A DNA stretch of 37,255 nt from an uncultured Alphaproteobacteria bacterium (GCA_903902075.1 CAIUTH010000114.1:1-37255); one strand, 5' to 3'; positions 8,026 through 18,183 are shown, counted from the stretch's first letter. Made by a program: numbers and translations. Notes: generated by a model not told the origin, from the sequence alone.

Positions 8026-9542
8026 ACGGCCCCGACCGCCGCACCGTATTGAAGATCACCGGAGGCGCCGCGACCATGCTGGCTTCGACACAGGCATCGG
8101 CAGCCCTTCCCGAAATCGTGGCGATGGACGGGCGCAGCCTGTCCGCCGCCATCGCCGGGAAGAAGCTGTCCTGCGTCGAGGTGATGACGGCGTATCTGGA
8201 TCACATCGCCGTCTATAACTCCAAGGTCAACGCCATCGTCGCGCTGCAGGACCGCGGCGCGTTGCTGGCCCAGGCGCGCGAACGCGACGAACAGCTGGCG
8301 CGCGGCCAGGTGATGGGACCGCTGCACGGGTTCCCCCATGCGGTGAAAGACCTGATCCCGGTCAAGGGCATCAAGTCCACCTCCGGCTCCCCCATCCTGA
8401 AGGATTTCGTGCCCAGCCAGGACGCGCTGGTGGCCGAACGCATGCGCGCGGCAGGCGCCATCTTCATCGGCAAGACCAATGTGCCCGAGTTCGGCCTGGG
8501 CTCGCACACCATCAATCCGGTCTATGGCCCCACCCTGAATCCCTACGACCTCAGCAAATCGGCCGGCGGCAGCAGCGGCGGCGCGGCGGTCGCGCTGGCG
8601 ATGCGGATGCTGCCGGTGGCCGACGGCACCGATTATGGCGGGTCCTTACGCAACCCCGCAGGCTGGAACAATGTCTTTGGCTTCCGCACCAGCTTCGGCG
8701 TGGTGCCGGCGGCGGGCGAGGATGTCTGGCTGCCGTCACAGAGCGTCGCCGGGCCAATGGCGCGCACAGTGAATGATCTGGCCATGCTGCTGTCGGTGCA
8801 GGCCGGTTACGACCAGCGCGCGCCGCTGTCGGATACGGCCAGCGGCCAGCGCTTTTTGGCGCCGCTGGAAAGCAGCGTGAAAGGCAAGCGCATCGCCTGG
8901 CTGGGCGACCTGAAAGGCTTTGCCCCTTATGAAGCCGGTGTGCTGGACACATGCCGGACCGCCCTCAAGACATTTGAATCGCTGGGCTGCGTGGTGGAAG
9001 AAGCGGTGCCCGAGCATCCTTTCGAGCCGGTATGGCAGGCCTTCATGAAAATCCGCCAATGGCAAAGCGGCGGCGGCTTCCGCATTTTCTACAACGACCC
9101 GGCCAAACGCGCGCTGCTCAAGCCCGAAGCGGTGTGGGAAGTGGACCAGGGCGCGAAACTGTCGGCCTATGACGTGCTGAACGCTTCTGGGGTGCGCACT
9201 TCCTGGTCCAACGCGGTGCAGCGGCTGTTCACCAGATACGATTACCTGCTGATGCCGACCGCGCAGACCTTCCCTTTCGACATCACGGAAACCTGGCCGC
9301 ACCAGGTCGCCGGCCAGACCATGCAGACCTATCATGAGTGGATGAAGGCGATCTGCCTGATCACCATGTCGGGCTGCCCGGCGCTGGCGGTGCCCGCCGG
9401 CTTCGGGCCGCAAGGCCTGCCGATGGGCCTGCAGGTCATCGCCCCCATCCATCATGAGATGGACTGCCTGAAGCTGGCACATGCCTATGAGATGGCGTCG
9501 CAGCTCACCGCGCGCCACCTGCCGCCGCTGCTGCGGGCCTGA
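8022..9542 (+). CDS. Amidase-signature family enzyme with Tat-like leader
   Basis: 506 aa from GTG at 8022 overlapping the previous stop; DRRTVLKITGGAATML leader; catalytic triad motifs HAVKDLIPVKG, SAGGSSGGAAVAL and DGTDYGGSLRNPAGWNNVFGFRTS. Confidence 0.88.
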   Translation: MNGPDRRTVLKITGGAATMLASTQASAALPEIVAMDGRSLSAAIAGKKLSCVEVMTAYLDHIAVYNSKVNAIVALQDRGALLAQARERDEQLARGQVMGPLHGFPHAVKDLIPVKGIKSTSGSPILKDFVPSQDALVAERMRAAGAIFIGKTNVPEFGLGSHTINPVYGPTLNPYDLSKSAGGSSGGAAVALAMRMLPVADGTDYGGSLRNPAGWNNVFGFRTSFGVVPAAGEDVWLPSQSVAGPMARTVNDLAMLLSVQAGYDQRAPLSDTASGQRFLAPLESSVKGKRIAWLGDLKGFAPYEAGVLDTCRTALKTFESLGCVVEEAVPEHPFEPVWQAFMKIRQWQSGGGFRIFYNDPAKRALLKPEAVWEVDQGAKLSAYDVLNASGVRTSWSNAVQRLFTRYDYLLMPTAQTFPFDITETWPHQVAGQTMQTYHEWMKAICLITMSGCPALAVPAGFGPQGLPMGLQVIAPIHHEMDCLKLAHAYEMASQLTARHLPPLLRA

Positions 9543-9639
9543 TGACGCGGCGCAGCAATCTTTTCGCGGGATAGCTGCGCTATTGCGCTGGCCTTGGTCC
9601 GGAATCGCGGGGCACACTGCGGCGGGTTCGGGGATAACA

Positions 9640-11400
9640 ATGGCAAAAACACTTCCCAAAAAAGACGTGGTCATCATGGGCCTGGGCTGGACCGGATCCA
9701 TCCTGGCCCAGGAACTGACGCAGGCCGGGCTGAATGTGGTCGCCATCGAGCGCGGCCCCTGGCGCGACACCGCCACCGATTTCAACATCGGCTACATGCC
9801 CGACGAGCTGCGCTATGCGGTACGACGCGAGCTGTTCCTGCAGCCCAAGCAGGAAGCCATGACCATGCGCAACAGCGCCGACCAGACCGCGCTGCCGATG
9901 CGCGATTATGGCTCCTTCCTGCCCGGCCATGGCGTGGGCGGCGCCGGCGTGCACTGGAACGGTTTTACCTGGCGCTATTATCCATCCGATTTCGAGGCCA
10001 AGAGCCACCTGACCAGGCGCTATGGCGCCAAGAAGATCGCGGGCCTGCAACTTCAGGACTGGGGCGTAACCTATGACGAGGTCGAGCTTTGCTACGACCG
10101 TTTCGAATATCTGTGTGGCGTGTCGGGCAAGGCCGGCGTGATCAACGGCCAGGTCCAGCCGGGCGGCAATCCATTCGAAGGCAATCGCAGCCGCGAATAT
10201 CCCAACCCGCCGCTGAAGATGCCCTATTCTTCGAGCCTGTTCGGGGAAGCGGCGCGCAACATGGGGCTGCACCCCTTCCCGGCCCCGTCGGCCAACCTGT
10301 CGCGCGCCTACATCAACCCCCTGGGCATCGCGATGGGCGAATGCACCTATTGCGGTTTCTGCGAGCGTTTCGGCTGCGGCAACTATTCGAAGGCCAGTCC
10401 CCAGACCACCATCCTTCCGGTGCTGATGAAGAAGCCGAACTTCGAGGTGCGCACCGAGTGCGAGGTCCTGAAGATCAACCTGCGCTCCGACGGCAAGACC
10501 GCCAAAAGCATCAGCTATGTCGACAAGGCCGGCGTGGAATATGAACAGCCGGGCGACATCATCATCCTGTGCGGCTATGGGCTGATGAATGTGCGCATGA
10601 TGTTCCTGTCCAACATCGGAAAACCCTATGATCCCAAGACCGGTGAAGGCGTGGTGGGACGCAACTACTGTTACCAGACGGGCGGCGGCGGCGCTTCGAT
10701 GATCTTTGACGACAAGCGTTTCAATCCCTTCGTCGGGGCGGGCGCGCTGTCCATGCAGGCGCATGATTTCAACGGCGACGCCTTCGACCATTCCAACCTG
10801 GATTTCGTGGGCGGCGCCACCATCGGCTCGGGCGAAAGCAATGGGCGACCAATCAATTCCCGCCCCACCCCGCCCGGCACGCCGCGCTGGGGCGCCAAAT
10901 GGAAAGAGGCGACCGCCAAGACCTACGGCCGCGTGATGGGCATCGGCGGCTCCGGCTCCAGCTATGCCATCCGCGAGAATTACCTGGACCTGGACCCCAC
11001 CTACACCGACAGCTATGGTCGGCCGTTGCTGCGCATCACCTTCGATTACCCCGAAAACGATCTCAAGATGCAGAATTACGTCAGCAAACAATGCGAGAAG
11101 ATCGCCCGTTCGCTGAACCCCAAGATCCTGACCATCGGCAAGGTGCGCAGCGGCTGGAACGCGGTGCCGTATCAGACCACCCACAATACCGGCGGCGCGG
11201 TGATGGGCTCCGATCCCAGAACCAGCGCGCTGAACAAGTATCTGCAGAGCTGGGATGTCTCGAACCTGTTCGTGGTGGGTGCCAGCGCGTTCCCGCAGAA
11301 CGCGGCGCAGAACCCCACCGGCACGGTGGGCGCGCTGGCCTTCTGGGCGGCGGAAGCCATCCGCGACCGCTACATCAAGGCGCCCGGTCCACTGAATTAA
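9640..11400 (+). CDS. GMC family FAD-dependent oxidoreductase (gluconate 2-dehydrogenase large-subunit-like)
   Basis: 586 aa from ATG at 9640; VVIMGLGWTGSILAQELTQAGLNVVAIERG dinucleotide fold; CTYCGFCERFGCG; C-terminal TTHNTGGAVMG and FVVGASAFPQNAAQNPTGTVGALAFWAAE. Confidence 0.88.
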   Translation: MAKTLPKKDVVIMGLGWTGSILAQELTQAGLNVVAIERGPWRDTATDFNIGYMPDELRYAVRRELFLQPKQEAMTMRNSADQTALPMRDYGSFLPGHGVGGAGVHWNGFTWRYYPSDFEAKSHLTRRYGAKKIAGLQLQDWGVTYDEVELCYDRFEYLCGVSGKAGVINGQVQPGGNPFEGNRSREYPNPPLKMPYSSSLFGEAARNMGLHPFPAPSANLSRAYINPLGIAMGECTYCGFCERFGCGNYSKASPQTTILPVLMKKPNFEVRTECEVLKINLRSDGKTAKSISYVDKAGVEYEQPGDIIILCGYGLMNVRMMFLSNIGKPYDPKTGEGVVGRNYCYQTGGGGASMIFDDKRFNPFVGAGALSMQAHDFNGDAFDHSNLDFVGGATIGSGESNGRPINSRPTPPGTPRWGAKWKEATAKTYGRVMGIGGSGSSYAIRENYLDLDPTYTDSYGRPLLRITFDYPENDLKMQNYVSKQCEKIARSLNPKILTIGKVRSGWNAVPYQTTHNTGGAVMGSDPRTSALNKYLQSWDVSNLFVVGASAFPQNAAQNPTGTVGALAFWAAEAIRDRYIKAPGPLN

Positions 11401-11411
11401 AGCCCGCTGAA

Positions 11412-14225
11412 CTAGCGCACCGTCAGGTGGATTGCCGACCACACGGTGCCGTCGGCCGCGCTCCAGCTTTTGCCGTCAAAGGCGCGTACCTGCAGGACAT
11501 CGCCCGTGCTGCCGGTAACGAAACTGGTCTGCGCCAGCGACGCCGCAGGCAGGGTGATTACCGTGTTGGCGGCCTGCGTCACGCCATTCACGACAAAATG
11601 GCCGCTGCTGGCGCCGGCCGTGCCGTCCCACAATTGATATTGGGTGATGGCATCGCCATCGGGATCACTGGCCGCGAACAGGGTCGATGCCGCCAGTGTC
11701 TTGCCGGCCTGCGCCGTGATGTCATGAACGGCCACCACGGGCGCATGGTTGGCGGGCACCGTCACTGTAAAGGGCGACCAGCTGCCGAAGTCCGGCGCGC
11801 TCCAGGCGGTGCCGTCAAAGGCGCGGATCTGCAGATTGTCGCCCACCGTACCGGTGACAAAGCTGGTCTGGGCCAGCTGTCCCGCCGTTATCTCGATCAC
11901 CGCGCCCGCCGCCTGCGCCACTCCGCCCACCACAAAGTGGCCGCTGGCGGCGCTGGGCGTGGTGTCCTTCAACTGGTATTTCGTCATGGTATCGCCGTCG
12001 GCATCGCTGACCGCGAACAGGCTGGACAGCGCCAGGGTCTGGTTCTTCTTGGCAATGATGCCCGTGGTCGTGACGGTCGGCGCCCGGTTGATGCTGGCTG
12101 CCACTGAAACCGTGAAGGGCGACCATGGCGCATTGTCGGCAGCGCTCCAGTTCACCCCGTCAAAGGCGCGTATCTCCAGCGCATCGCCGACACTACCGGT
12201 GACGAAGCTGGTCTGGGCCAGTTGCGCCGCGGTGATCTCGATCACCGAGCCCGCGGCTTGCGCCACGCCGTTCACCACGAAACGCCCACTGGCCGGATCG
12301 GTGCTGGTATCGCGCAGCTGATATCGGGTGATCGTGTCGCCGTCCGGGTCGCTGACCGTGAACAGGCTGGACAGCGCAAATGACTGGTTCTTCCTGGCGC
12401 TGATGGGCCCGGTGGTCACCACGGGCGCTCGGTTGGCGGGCACCGAAACCGTAAACGGCGACCATTGCGCATTGTCTGCCGCGCTCCAGGTCGTGCCATC
12501 GAATGCGCGGACCTGGAGATTGTCGGCCGCCGTGCCGGTGACAAAGCTGGTCTGGGCCAGTTGCGCCGCGGTGATCTCGATCACCGTGCCGGCGGCCTGC
12601 GCCACGCCATTCACCACGAAATGGCCGCTGGCCGCATCGGTGCTGGTATCCTTGAGCTGGTATCTGGTGATCGTGTCACCGTCGGGGTCGGTGACCGTGA
12701 ACAGGCTGGAGAGCGCCAGGGCCTGATTCTTCTGCGCGGTGATGGCCGCGGTGGTCACGACCGGCGCGCGGTTGGCGGCGATGCTGACATTGAACGGCGA
12801 CCAGCTCGCCGTGTCGGCAGCGCTCCAGTTCACCCCGTCAAAGGCGCGTATCTCCAGCGCATCGCCGACACTACCGGTGACGAAGCTGGTCTGGGCCAGC
12901 TGCGCAGCCGTGATCTCGATCACGGTACCGGGAGCCTGCGCCACGCCGTTCACCACAAAATGTCCGCTGGCCGGATCGGCCGTGGTGTCGCGTATCTGAT
13001 ATTTGGTGATGGCCAGACCGGCCGGATCGCTGACCGTGAACAGGCTGGACAGGGCCATGATCTGGTTCTGCCGCGCCGTAATCGCCGCCGTAGTCACCAC
13101 GGGATTTTGCGGCGCCACCAGGCTCATGCTCGTGCCGTCCGACCATTTCAGGCTCTCGACATCGGTCAGCACGTCGATCCCGTCCGGCGTCCCGGTACGC
13201 AAATCGCGAACCTGGAAAGAATTTGGCGAGAGGCGCGTCACCAGATAATTGACGACAAGCCCCGAATAAACCGCGGTGTCGGTGCCCGCGCCGCCATTCA
13301 AATTGTCGTTGCCGGCCCCACCGATCAGGACGTCATTGCCGATGCCGCCATACAGCGTGTCGGCGCCCTTGTCGCCATAGAGCGTGTTGTTGCCGTCCTC
13401 GCCATAGATCACCGAGCCACCGGCCACCGCATGGCCGATGTCGTTGCCGCCGCCCAGATGAAGGTCGGCGCCATACAGCGCCCATATTTCGTCATCACCG
13501 GCGGTCGGCTGGCGCACCGCCACGCCGATATCCTGCAGGATGCCCAGATCCAGCGCGGATATATGGACATTGGTACCGGACGTGATCGCGGTGGACATTA
13601 AGTCGCCGCCAAACGGACTGGTTTCGCTGATGTGCGACAGGCTTCCCGCTTCCAGCGGAACGCCCAGCGGCAAACCGGCCGCGGCTTCCGCATTGGCGCC
13701 GATGAACTTTCCGGCCTGCACGAAGGTGTCGTAGACGCCGACGCCCGGAAAGGAGGCGAAATCGGCGGTATCGATGATGCCCAGCCCGTGACCGATCTCG
13801 TGCAGGAAGACCGACAGGGCGTCGTAGCGGCCGGCCGGCACAGTCGCACTGTCATCGGCCTTGAACGACAGGAAATTGCGGATCGAATCCACCGTCAGCC
13901 CGACATCGATCTCGGGCGCGGCGCCGTTTATGTCGCCGCCGCCGCGCAGCTTGATGGCGGTGCCCGTGTCATAGACCGGCTTGCCGTTGAAGGTGGCGCC
14001 GGTCAGGGCATAGGCATCGGGACCGCCATCGGCCAGGACATTGCCGCTGAACAGCCGGTTGTCGATGGCGATCTTGATGTCGATGGTGACATTGCTGGGA
14101 GTGAGATAGTGCGACCAGATCTGGGCCGCCGCATTCATGGTCGCCAGAATGGCCTGCTGCTCGGCCGTGGTCAGCGTGCCCAGGTCCGGCGAATTGGCGG
14201 TGTCGAAGGAGACGTTAAACTGCAT
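11412..14225 (-). CDS. Large RTX-type metalloprotease (matrixin/serralysin-like) with five C-terminal tandem repeats
   Basis: 937 aa; no obvious signal peptide; FLHEIGHGLGIID zinc motif, downstream LMSTAI Met-turn candidate; RTX nonapeptides GDKGADTLYGGIGNDVLIGGAGNDNLNGGAGTD; five repeats of about 113 aa. Confidence 0.82.
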   Translation of the reverse strand: MQFNVSFDTANSPDLGTLTTAEQQAILATMNAAAQIWSHYLTPSNVTIDIKIAIDNRLFSGNVLADGGPDAYALTGATFNGKPVYDTGTAIKLRGGGDINGAAPEIDVGLTVDSIRNFLSFKADDSATVPAGRYDALSVFLHEIGHGLGIIDTADFASFPGVGVYDTFVQAGKFIGANAEAAAGLPLGVPLEAGSLSHISETSPFGGDLMSTAITSGTNVHISALDLGILQDIGVAVRQPTAGDDEIWALYGADLHLGGGNDIGHAVAGGSVIYGEDGNNTLYGDKGADTLYGGIGNDVLIGGAGNDNLNGGAGTDTAVYSGLVVNYLVTRLSPNSFQVRDLRTGTPDGIDVLTDVESLKWSDGTSMSLVAPQNPVVTTAAITARQNQIMALSSLFTVSDPAGLAITKYQIRDTTADPASGHFVVNGVAQAPGTVIEITAAQLAQTSFVTGSVGDALEIRAFDGVNWSAADTASWSPFNVSIAANRAPVVTTAAITAQKNQALALSSLFTVTDPDGDTITRYQLKDTSTDAASGHFVVNGVAQAAGTVIEITAAQLAQTSFVTGTAADNLQVRAFDGTTWSAADNAQWSPFTVSVPANRAPVVTTGPISARKNQSFALSSLFTVSDPDGDTITRYQLRDTSTDPASGRFVVNGVAQAAGSVIEITAAQLAQTSFVTGSVGDALEIRAFDGVNWSAADNAPWSPFTVSVAASINRAPTVTTTGIIAKKNQTLALSSLFAVSDADGDTMTKYQLKDTTPSAASGHFVVGGVAQAAGAVIEITAGQLAQTSFVTGTVGDNLQIRAFDGTAWSAPDFGSWSPFTVTVPANHAPVVAVHDITAQAGKTLAASTLFAASDPDGDAITQYQLWDGTAGASSGHFVVNGVTQAANTVITLPAASLAQTSFVTGSTGDVLQVRAFDGKSWSAADGTVWSAIHLTVR
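11415..13107 (-). repeat. Five in-frame tandem repeats of about 336-345 bp inside the protease gene
   Basis: Repeat joints (NxAP / NPVV) near 13107, 12772, 12434, 12090 and 11750. Shared core ALSSLFTVSDPDGDTITRYQL..SGHFVVNGVAQAAGTVIEITAAQLAQTSFVTG..RAFDG..WSAAD. Confidence 0.9.
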
Positions 14226-14360
14226 CGGTCACGCCCCCCGGCATGGCCAAAACTCTCGGCACGTCATACACATTGATCCAGCCCCGTTCGACGGTGAACG
14301 ATGTCATCATTGACCAGGCCGGGCCACCGCTTGTTCCCGACAAGGTGAATGCACGTTTGG

Positions 14361-15338
14361 TTAATGGGCCTCGACCAGCTCGATGGCCTCGTGGCTGGGG
14401 CCCTGGATCATCACCGCGCGGGTGCTGCCGATGCGGTGAAGCGGCTTCAGGAAGACCACGCCCTCGGCTTTCAGCTTGAGGATCCAAGCATCCAGGTCGC
14501 CGACACTCAGGCTGACATGATCCATCAGATGGCCAACGGTGGGCGCCAGCGGCTTGTCCTTCTGGTTACTGTACCAGTTCATCGCCACGTCATCGAAGCT
14601 GACGCCGCCGGTGGGCGAACGATAGGTACCCTTCTTGTCCAGCGACGGCCAGGAAGGTTCGGCGCCGCGCGCAACCTTGCAACTGTCTTCGCTGATGGGT
14701 GCTGAGCCGCGCCGCGGCGTCGCCAGAAGATGGGTCATGTACCAGAGCTGGGCGCAGTTGGGCTCGTCCTGCCACATATGCACATGGTCGAAGCGTTCCG
14801 GTGCATTGCCGGTGAACTCGATGATGGCGCGATCGGGACCGGCGATATAGCCGTTGCCACCGAGGCGGCGCGGCTCCAGCTTCTGCGCCGCGGCCTCTTC
14901 CAGCTGGGCACGGGTGCGCCCCGGCACGCCGGGCGGATAGGGATAGGTATCGCTGCTGATGCCGACAAAATCGCCGGCCTCACCGGTGTAGAAAGGCACC
15001 AGCAAATTCCGGGCGCGGAACGTTTCCAGCGGGACGCGCGAATCGGCGGCGCTCCAGCCGAAATGCCAATAGGCTGTCGCCTCGGGATCGGCGGGCGGAG
15101 CAACCCGCACCTTCTGGAACACGATCATCACATGGCTGGGCGACAGCAAAGCCGGCTGGCCTTCCCAGCTTGTGCGGGACGTGGTGGGAAACTGCTTCCC
15201 ATAAAAGGCGATTGCCGCTTCCGGATCAGTGGAATTCAGCGCCAGGTGGTGGAAATGCGGCGGCACCAGCGCCGGCTGGCCGACGGCCGGCCACGTCAGC
15301 AAAACCAGGGCAGCCGCTGCGAGAAATCCTGCTTTCAT
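14361..15338 (-). CDS. VOC (glyoxalase-like) family protein with signal peptide
   Basis: 325 aa from ATG at 15338; MKAGFLAAAALVLLTWPAVGQ leader; HFHHLALNSTDPEAAIAFYGKQFP and HLMDHVSLSVGDLDAWILKLKAEGV. Confidence 0.8.
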   Translation of the reverse strand: MKAGFLAAAALVLLTWPAVGQPALVPPHFHHLALNSTDPEAAIAFYGKQFPTTSRTSWEGQPALLSPSHVMIVFQKVRVAPPADPEATAYWHFGWSAADSRVPLETFRARNLLVPFYTGEAGDFVGISSDTYPYPPGVPGRTRAQLEEAAAQKLEPRRLGGNGYIAGPDRAIIEFTGNAPERFDHVHMWQDEPNCAQLWYMTHLLATPRRGSAPISEDSCKVARGAEPSWPSLDKKGTYRSPTGGVSFDDVAMNWYSNQKDKPLAPTVGHLMDHVSLSVGDLDAWILKLKAEGVVFLKPLHRIGSTRAVMIQGPSHEAIELVEAH

Positions 15339-15457
15339 AATCCCCTGTCCGGCCCTGTCCGGGGGTACCGCCGAGCCCTTTTTTGGAGTAAACAGCATCA
15401 CGGCAAGACGGCAAAGCGACGGGCAACAGTCCCACTCAAATCGCGGCGGGAGACGTC

Positions 15458-16909
15458 ATGGTCCTGAAACAGCGTCTGATGGTTTGCGCAGGCTTGGCGG
15501 GCCTCATGGCCGGCATCGCGATGCCAGCCACCGCGGCGCCCTGGACGCGCGGCTTTGTGGTCGGCGCCTACGAATATGCCTTCCGCTATGGCGGCCGCTC
15601 CGACTACAGCCGCGGCGCCGAAGTCGAGCCGGGCGTGGATTGCCCACATGGCAGCACCGTCTTCATGGCCAGTCCCGAACAGACCCGCGCCGCCATCGCG
15701 CGCCAGAAATGGCGCTCGCAGCAGGAGATTGACTGGGTCACCGCCCCGCCCGGCGTGGACAAGGTCAAGACACCCGGGCTCACTCGCCGCCACATCTGGG
15801 CGCGCGCCATGTCCTATCGCGGCTACAAGCGCGGTATCGAAACCTATGTGAATCCCTGGGCCACCGACGATCCGGGACTGCCGCAAGTGACCAGCCGCAT
15901 CGGCGATGGGTTGAACCTGGACGGCAGGATCAAGGTGGGCGACTTCATCAGTCCCGACGGCGAAAAAGGCGTCGACAACAACCTGTATCGCGCCTGGGGC
16001 TGCGACGCGCCCTGGCGGGGCGGCGGCAATGCCACCCTGGACCTGCGCGCCAACGACAAGATGCAGGAAGGCCTCTACACCATGGTGGTGCGGATGTCCG
16101 GCAATCAGGACCCCCGCAACGACAGCGACGCGGTGCTGGAGATCGGTTTTTCGCCCGACACCATCGTCAAGGATGCGCGCGGCGGCGTCGCCGCCGATTA
16201 TTCCTATCGCATCCTGCAATCGGCGCAGTACACCAGGCTGAAAGCGAAAATCCGCAACGGCGTGGTGGAAACCGAGCAGGTCGAACACCTGCATGCTCCG
16301 CGCATCGCATGGTTCTATGACCAGACCGGCGATGCCAATTTCAGCAATGGCAAGATCAGGCTGAACATGTCGGCCGACGGGCTCTCGGCAACGGGCCTGA
16401 TCGCCGGTTACCGCAACTGGCGCGATCTCTATGCCGAAAACACGTTCGCCCAGGATGGCGGCCAGCAAGGCACCCGCGAGCATGAAGACGCCGTGGCGCT
16501 GTATTACGCCCTGCGCCGCAATGCCGACGGGATGCTCAATCCCAAAACCGGCCGCTATGACGGCATCTCGTCCGCCTATCGCATCCGGCTGTCATCGGCA
16601 TATGTGGTGGATCCGGACAGGCCGATGGATATTCCGCTGCTGGCGCAGGAAGAAGCGCGCAAGGCCGCCTTCGAAGGCATCAAGCAGGCGGTGATCCGCG
16701 GCGCCGACAGCCGCGTGCCGCAGGATGTGCCGCCCGGCACCACCGAAGCGTCCTATCCCGCGCTGGAACATGAGATGGATGGTCTTCCCAGCCGGGAATA
16801 CTTCATCCAGACACTCGACCGGCCGCATTACGCACCTAGGCCCAAGGCACAAAAGCCCGGCGGCCAGGTGCGCAATGGCGCGCCAGTGATTGTTGCGCAA
16901 GACCCATAA
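15458..16909 (+). CDS. Secreted protein of unknown function
   Basis: 483 aa; signal peptide MVLKQRLMVCAGLAGLMAGIAMPATAA; no family recognised by eye. Confidence 0.75.
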   Translation: MVLKQRLMVCAGLAGLMAGIAMPATAAPWTRGFVVGAYEYAFRYGGRSDYSRGAEVEPGVDCPHGSTVFMASPEQTRAAIARQKWRSQQEIDWVTAPPGVDKVKTPGLTRRHIWARAMSYRGYKRGIETYVNPWATDDPGLPQVTSRIGDGLNLDGRIKVGDFISPDGEKGVDNNLYRAWGCDAPWRGGGNATLDLRANDKMQEGLYTMVVRMSGNQDPRNDSDAVLEIGFSPDTIVKDARGGVAADYSYRILQSAQYTRLKAKIRNGVVETEQVEHLHAPRIAWFYDQTGDANFSNGKIRLNMSADGLSATGLIAGYRNWRDLYAENTFAQDGGQQGTREHEDAVALYYALRRNADGMLNPKTGRYDGISSAYRIRLSSAYVVDPDRPMDIPLLAQEEARKAAFEGIKQAVIRGADSRVPQDVPPGTTEASYPALEHEMDGLPSREYFIQTLDRPHYAPRPKAQKPGGQVRNGAPVIVAQDP

Positions 16910-16935
16910 TAAAACAGTCAACCAAGGAGAGGCAC

Positions 16936-18129
16936 ATGTCGACGCGTCGCAGAAACTTTCTGGGAGGGGCGGTCGGCCTGCCTGCATTCCTGACCGCACT
17001 GGCGGGCGGATCAGCCGCAGCGGCAGTGCCAAAGCGCGATCTGCTGGCCGAGCTCAAGGTCCGGCCTTTCATCAACGCTGCCGGCACCTACACCACCCAT
17101 TCCGGTTCCCTGATGCGCCCGGAGGTGATGGAGACAATCAACTACGCCTCCCAATATTTTGTCGAGGTGGACGAGCTGCATGACGCGGTGGGCAAGCGCA
17201 TCGCCGAACTGGTGGGCTCGCAGGCCGCCATGGTGACGGCCGGCGCCGCCTCCGCCCTTACCCTTGGCACCGCAGGCGTGCTGACCGGCACCGACCGCCA
17301 GAAGGTGAACCAGATCCCCGACCTGACGGGCATGAAGAACGAAGTCATCGTTCAGAAAAGCCACCGCTTCCCGTATGACCATGCCATCCGCAACACCGGG
17401 GTCAAGATGGTGGAAGTGACGACGCGCGCCGAACTGGAACGCGCCGTCAACGAAAAGACCGCCATGCTGTTCTTCCTGAATTACGCCAACAAGCATGGCG
17501 AGATAAAGGATGCCGAATTCGTCGAGATCGGCAAGAAGGTCGGCATCCCCACCTTCAATGATTGCGCCGCCGACGTGCATCCGGTGGAGAATGTCTCCAA
17601 GTGGATCAAGATGGGCTTCGACCTGGTGTGCTTCTCAGGCGGCAAGGCGCTGATGGCGCCGCAATCCTCGGGCCTGCTTCTGGGCCGCGCCGACCTGATC
17701 GCCGGCGCCCGCGCCAACAACAGCCCGACCTCGGCCACCATCGGGCGCGGCATGAAGGTCAACAAGGAAGAGATGCTGGGCATCCTGGTCGCCCTAGAAT
17801 CCTTCCTGAGCCGCGATCACGAAAAGGAATGGCAGGCGTGGGAACGGCGCGCCAACGTGATCATCGCCGCCGCCAACTCCGTGCCGGGGGTGAAGGCGGA
17901 GATGTACCTGCCGGAAATATTCAACCGCTGGCCCCATATCCGGGTGAGCTGGGACGAGGCCAAAAACGGCATCGCCAGGGCCGATGTCGTGCGAAAATTG
18001 CGGGCGGGAGAACCTTCGATCTTCATCCTGTCAAACGATCACGGGCTGGATCTGGGCGCCATCACCCTGCGGCCGGGCGAGGAACGCATCGTGGCGCGCC
18101 GGCTGAAGCAGGAATTGCAAGCGGTTTAG
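16936..18129 (+). CDS. SelA-like PLP-dependent (fold-type I) enzyme with Tat signal
   Basis: 397 aa; STRRRNFLGGAVGLPAFLTALAGGSAAAA leader; INAAGTYTTHSGSLMRPEV, CFSGGKALMAPQSSGLLLGR (candidate PLP Lys). SD AAGGAG upstream. Confidence 0.85.
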   Translation: MSTRRRNFLGGAVGLPAFLTALAGGSAAAAVPKRDLLAELKVRPFINAAGTYTTHSGSLMRPEVMETINYASQYFVEVDELHDAVGKRIAELVGSQAAMVTAGAASALTLGTAGVLTGTDRQKVNQIPDLTGMKNEVIVQKSHRFPYDHAIRNTGVKMVEVTTRAELERAVNEKTAMLFFLNYANKHGEIKDAEFVEIGKKVGIPTFNDCAADVHPVENVSKWIKMGFDLVCFSGGKALMAPQSSGLLLGRADLIAGARANNSPTSATIGRGMKVNKEEMLGILVALESFLSRDHEKEWQAWERRANVIIAAANSVPGVKAEMYLPEIFNRWPHIRVSWDEAKNGIARADVVRKLRAGEPSIFILSNDHGLDLGAITLRPGEERIVARRLKQELQAV

Positions 18130-18183
18130 AAAGCCTCGCCATTCCCCTATGCTGCCGGGATTCCCGCCGGCTGAGGGCCCATC

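Noticed and set aside
9580-11442. 620-aa minus-strand ORF opposite the GMC oxidoreductase, plus other long antisense ORFs (e.g. 3998-5776 N-terminal part, 29734-31149 N-terminal part, 34710-35678, 35446-36615)
   Set aside because: High-GC shadow ORFs: low-complexity Arg/Ala/Gly/His-rich translations with no recognisable domain, fully opposite well-supported genes.
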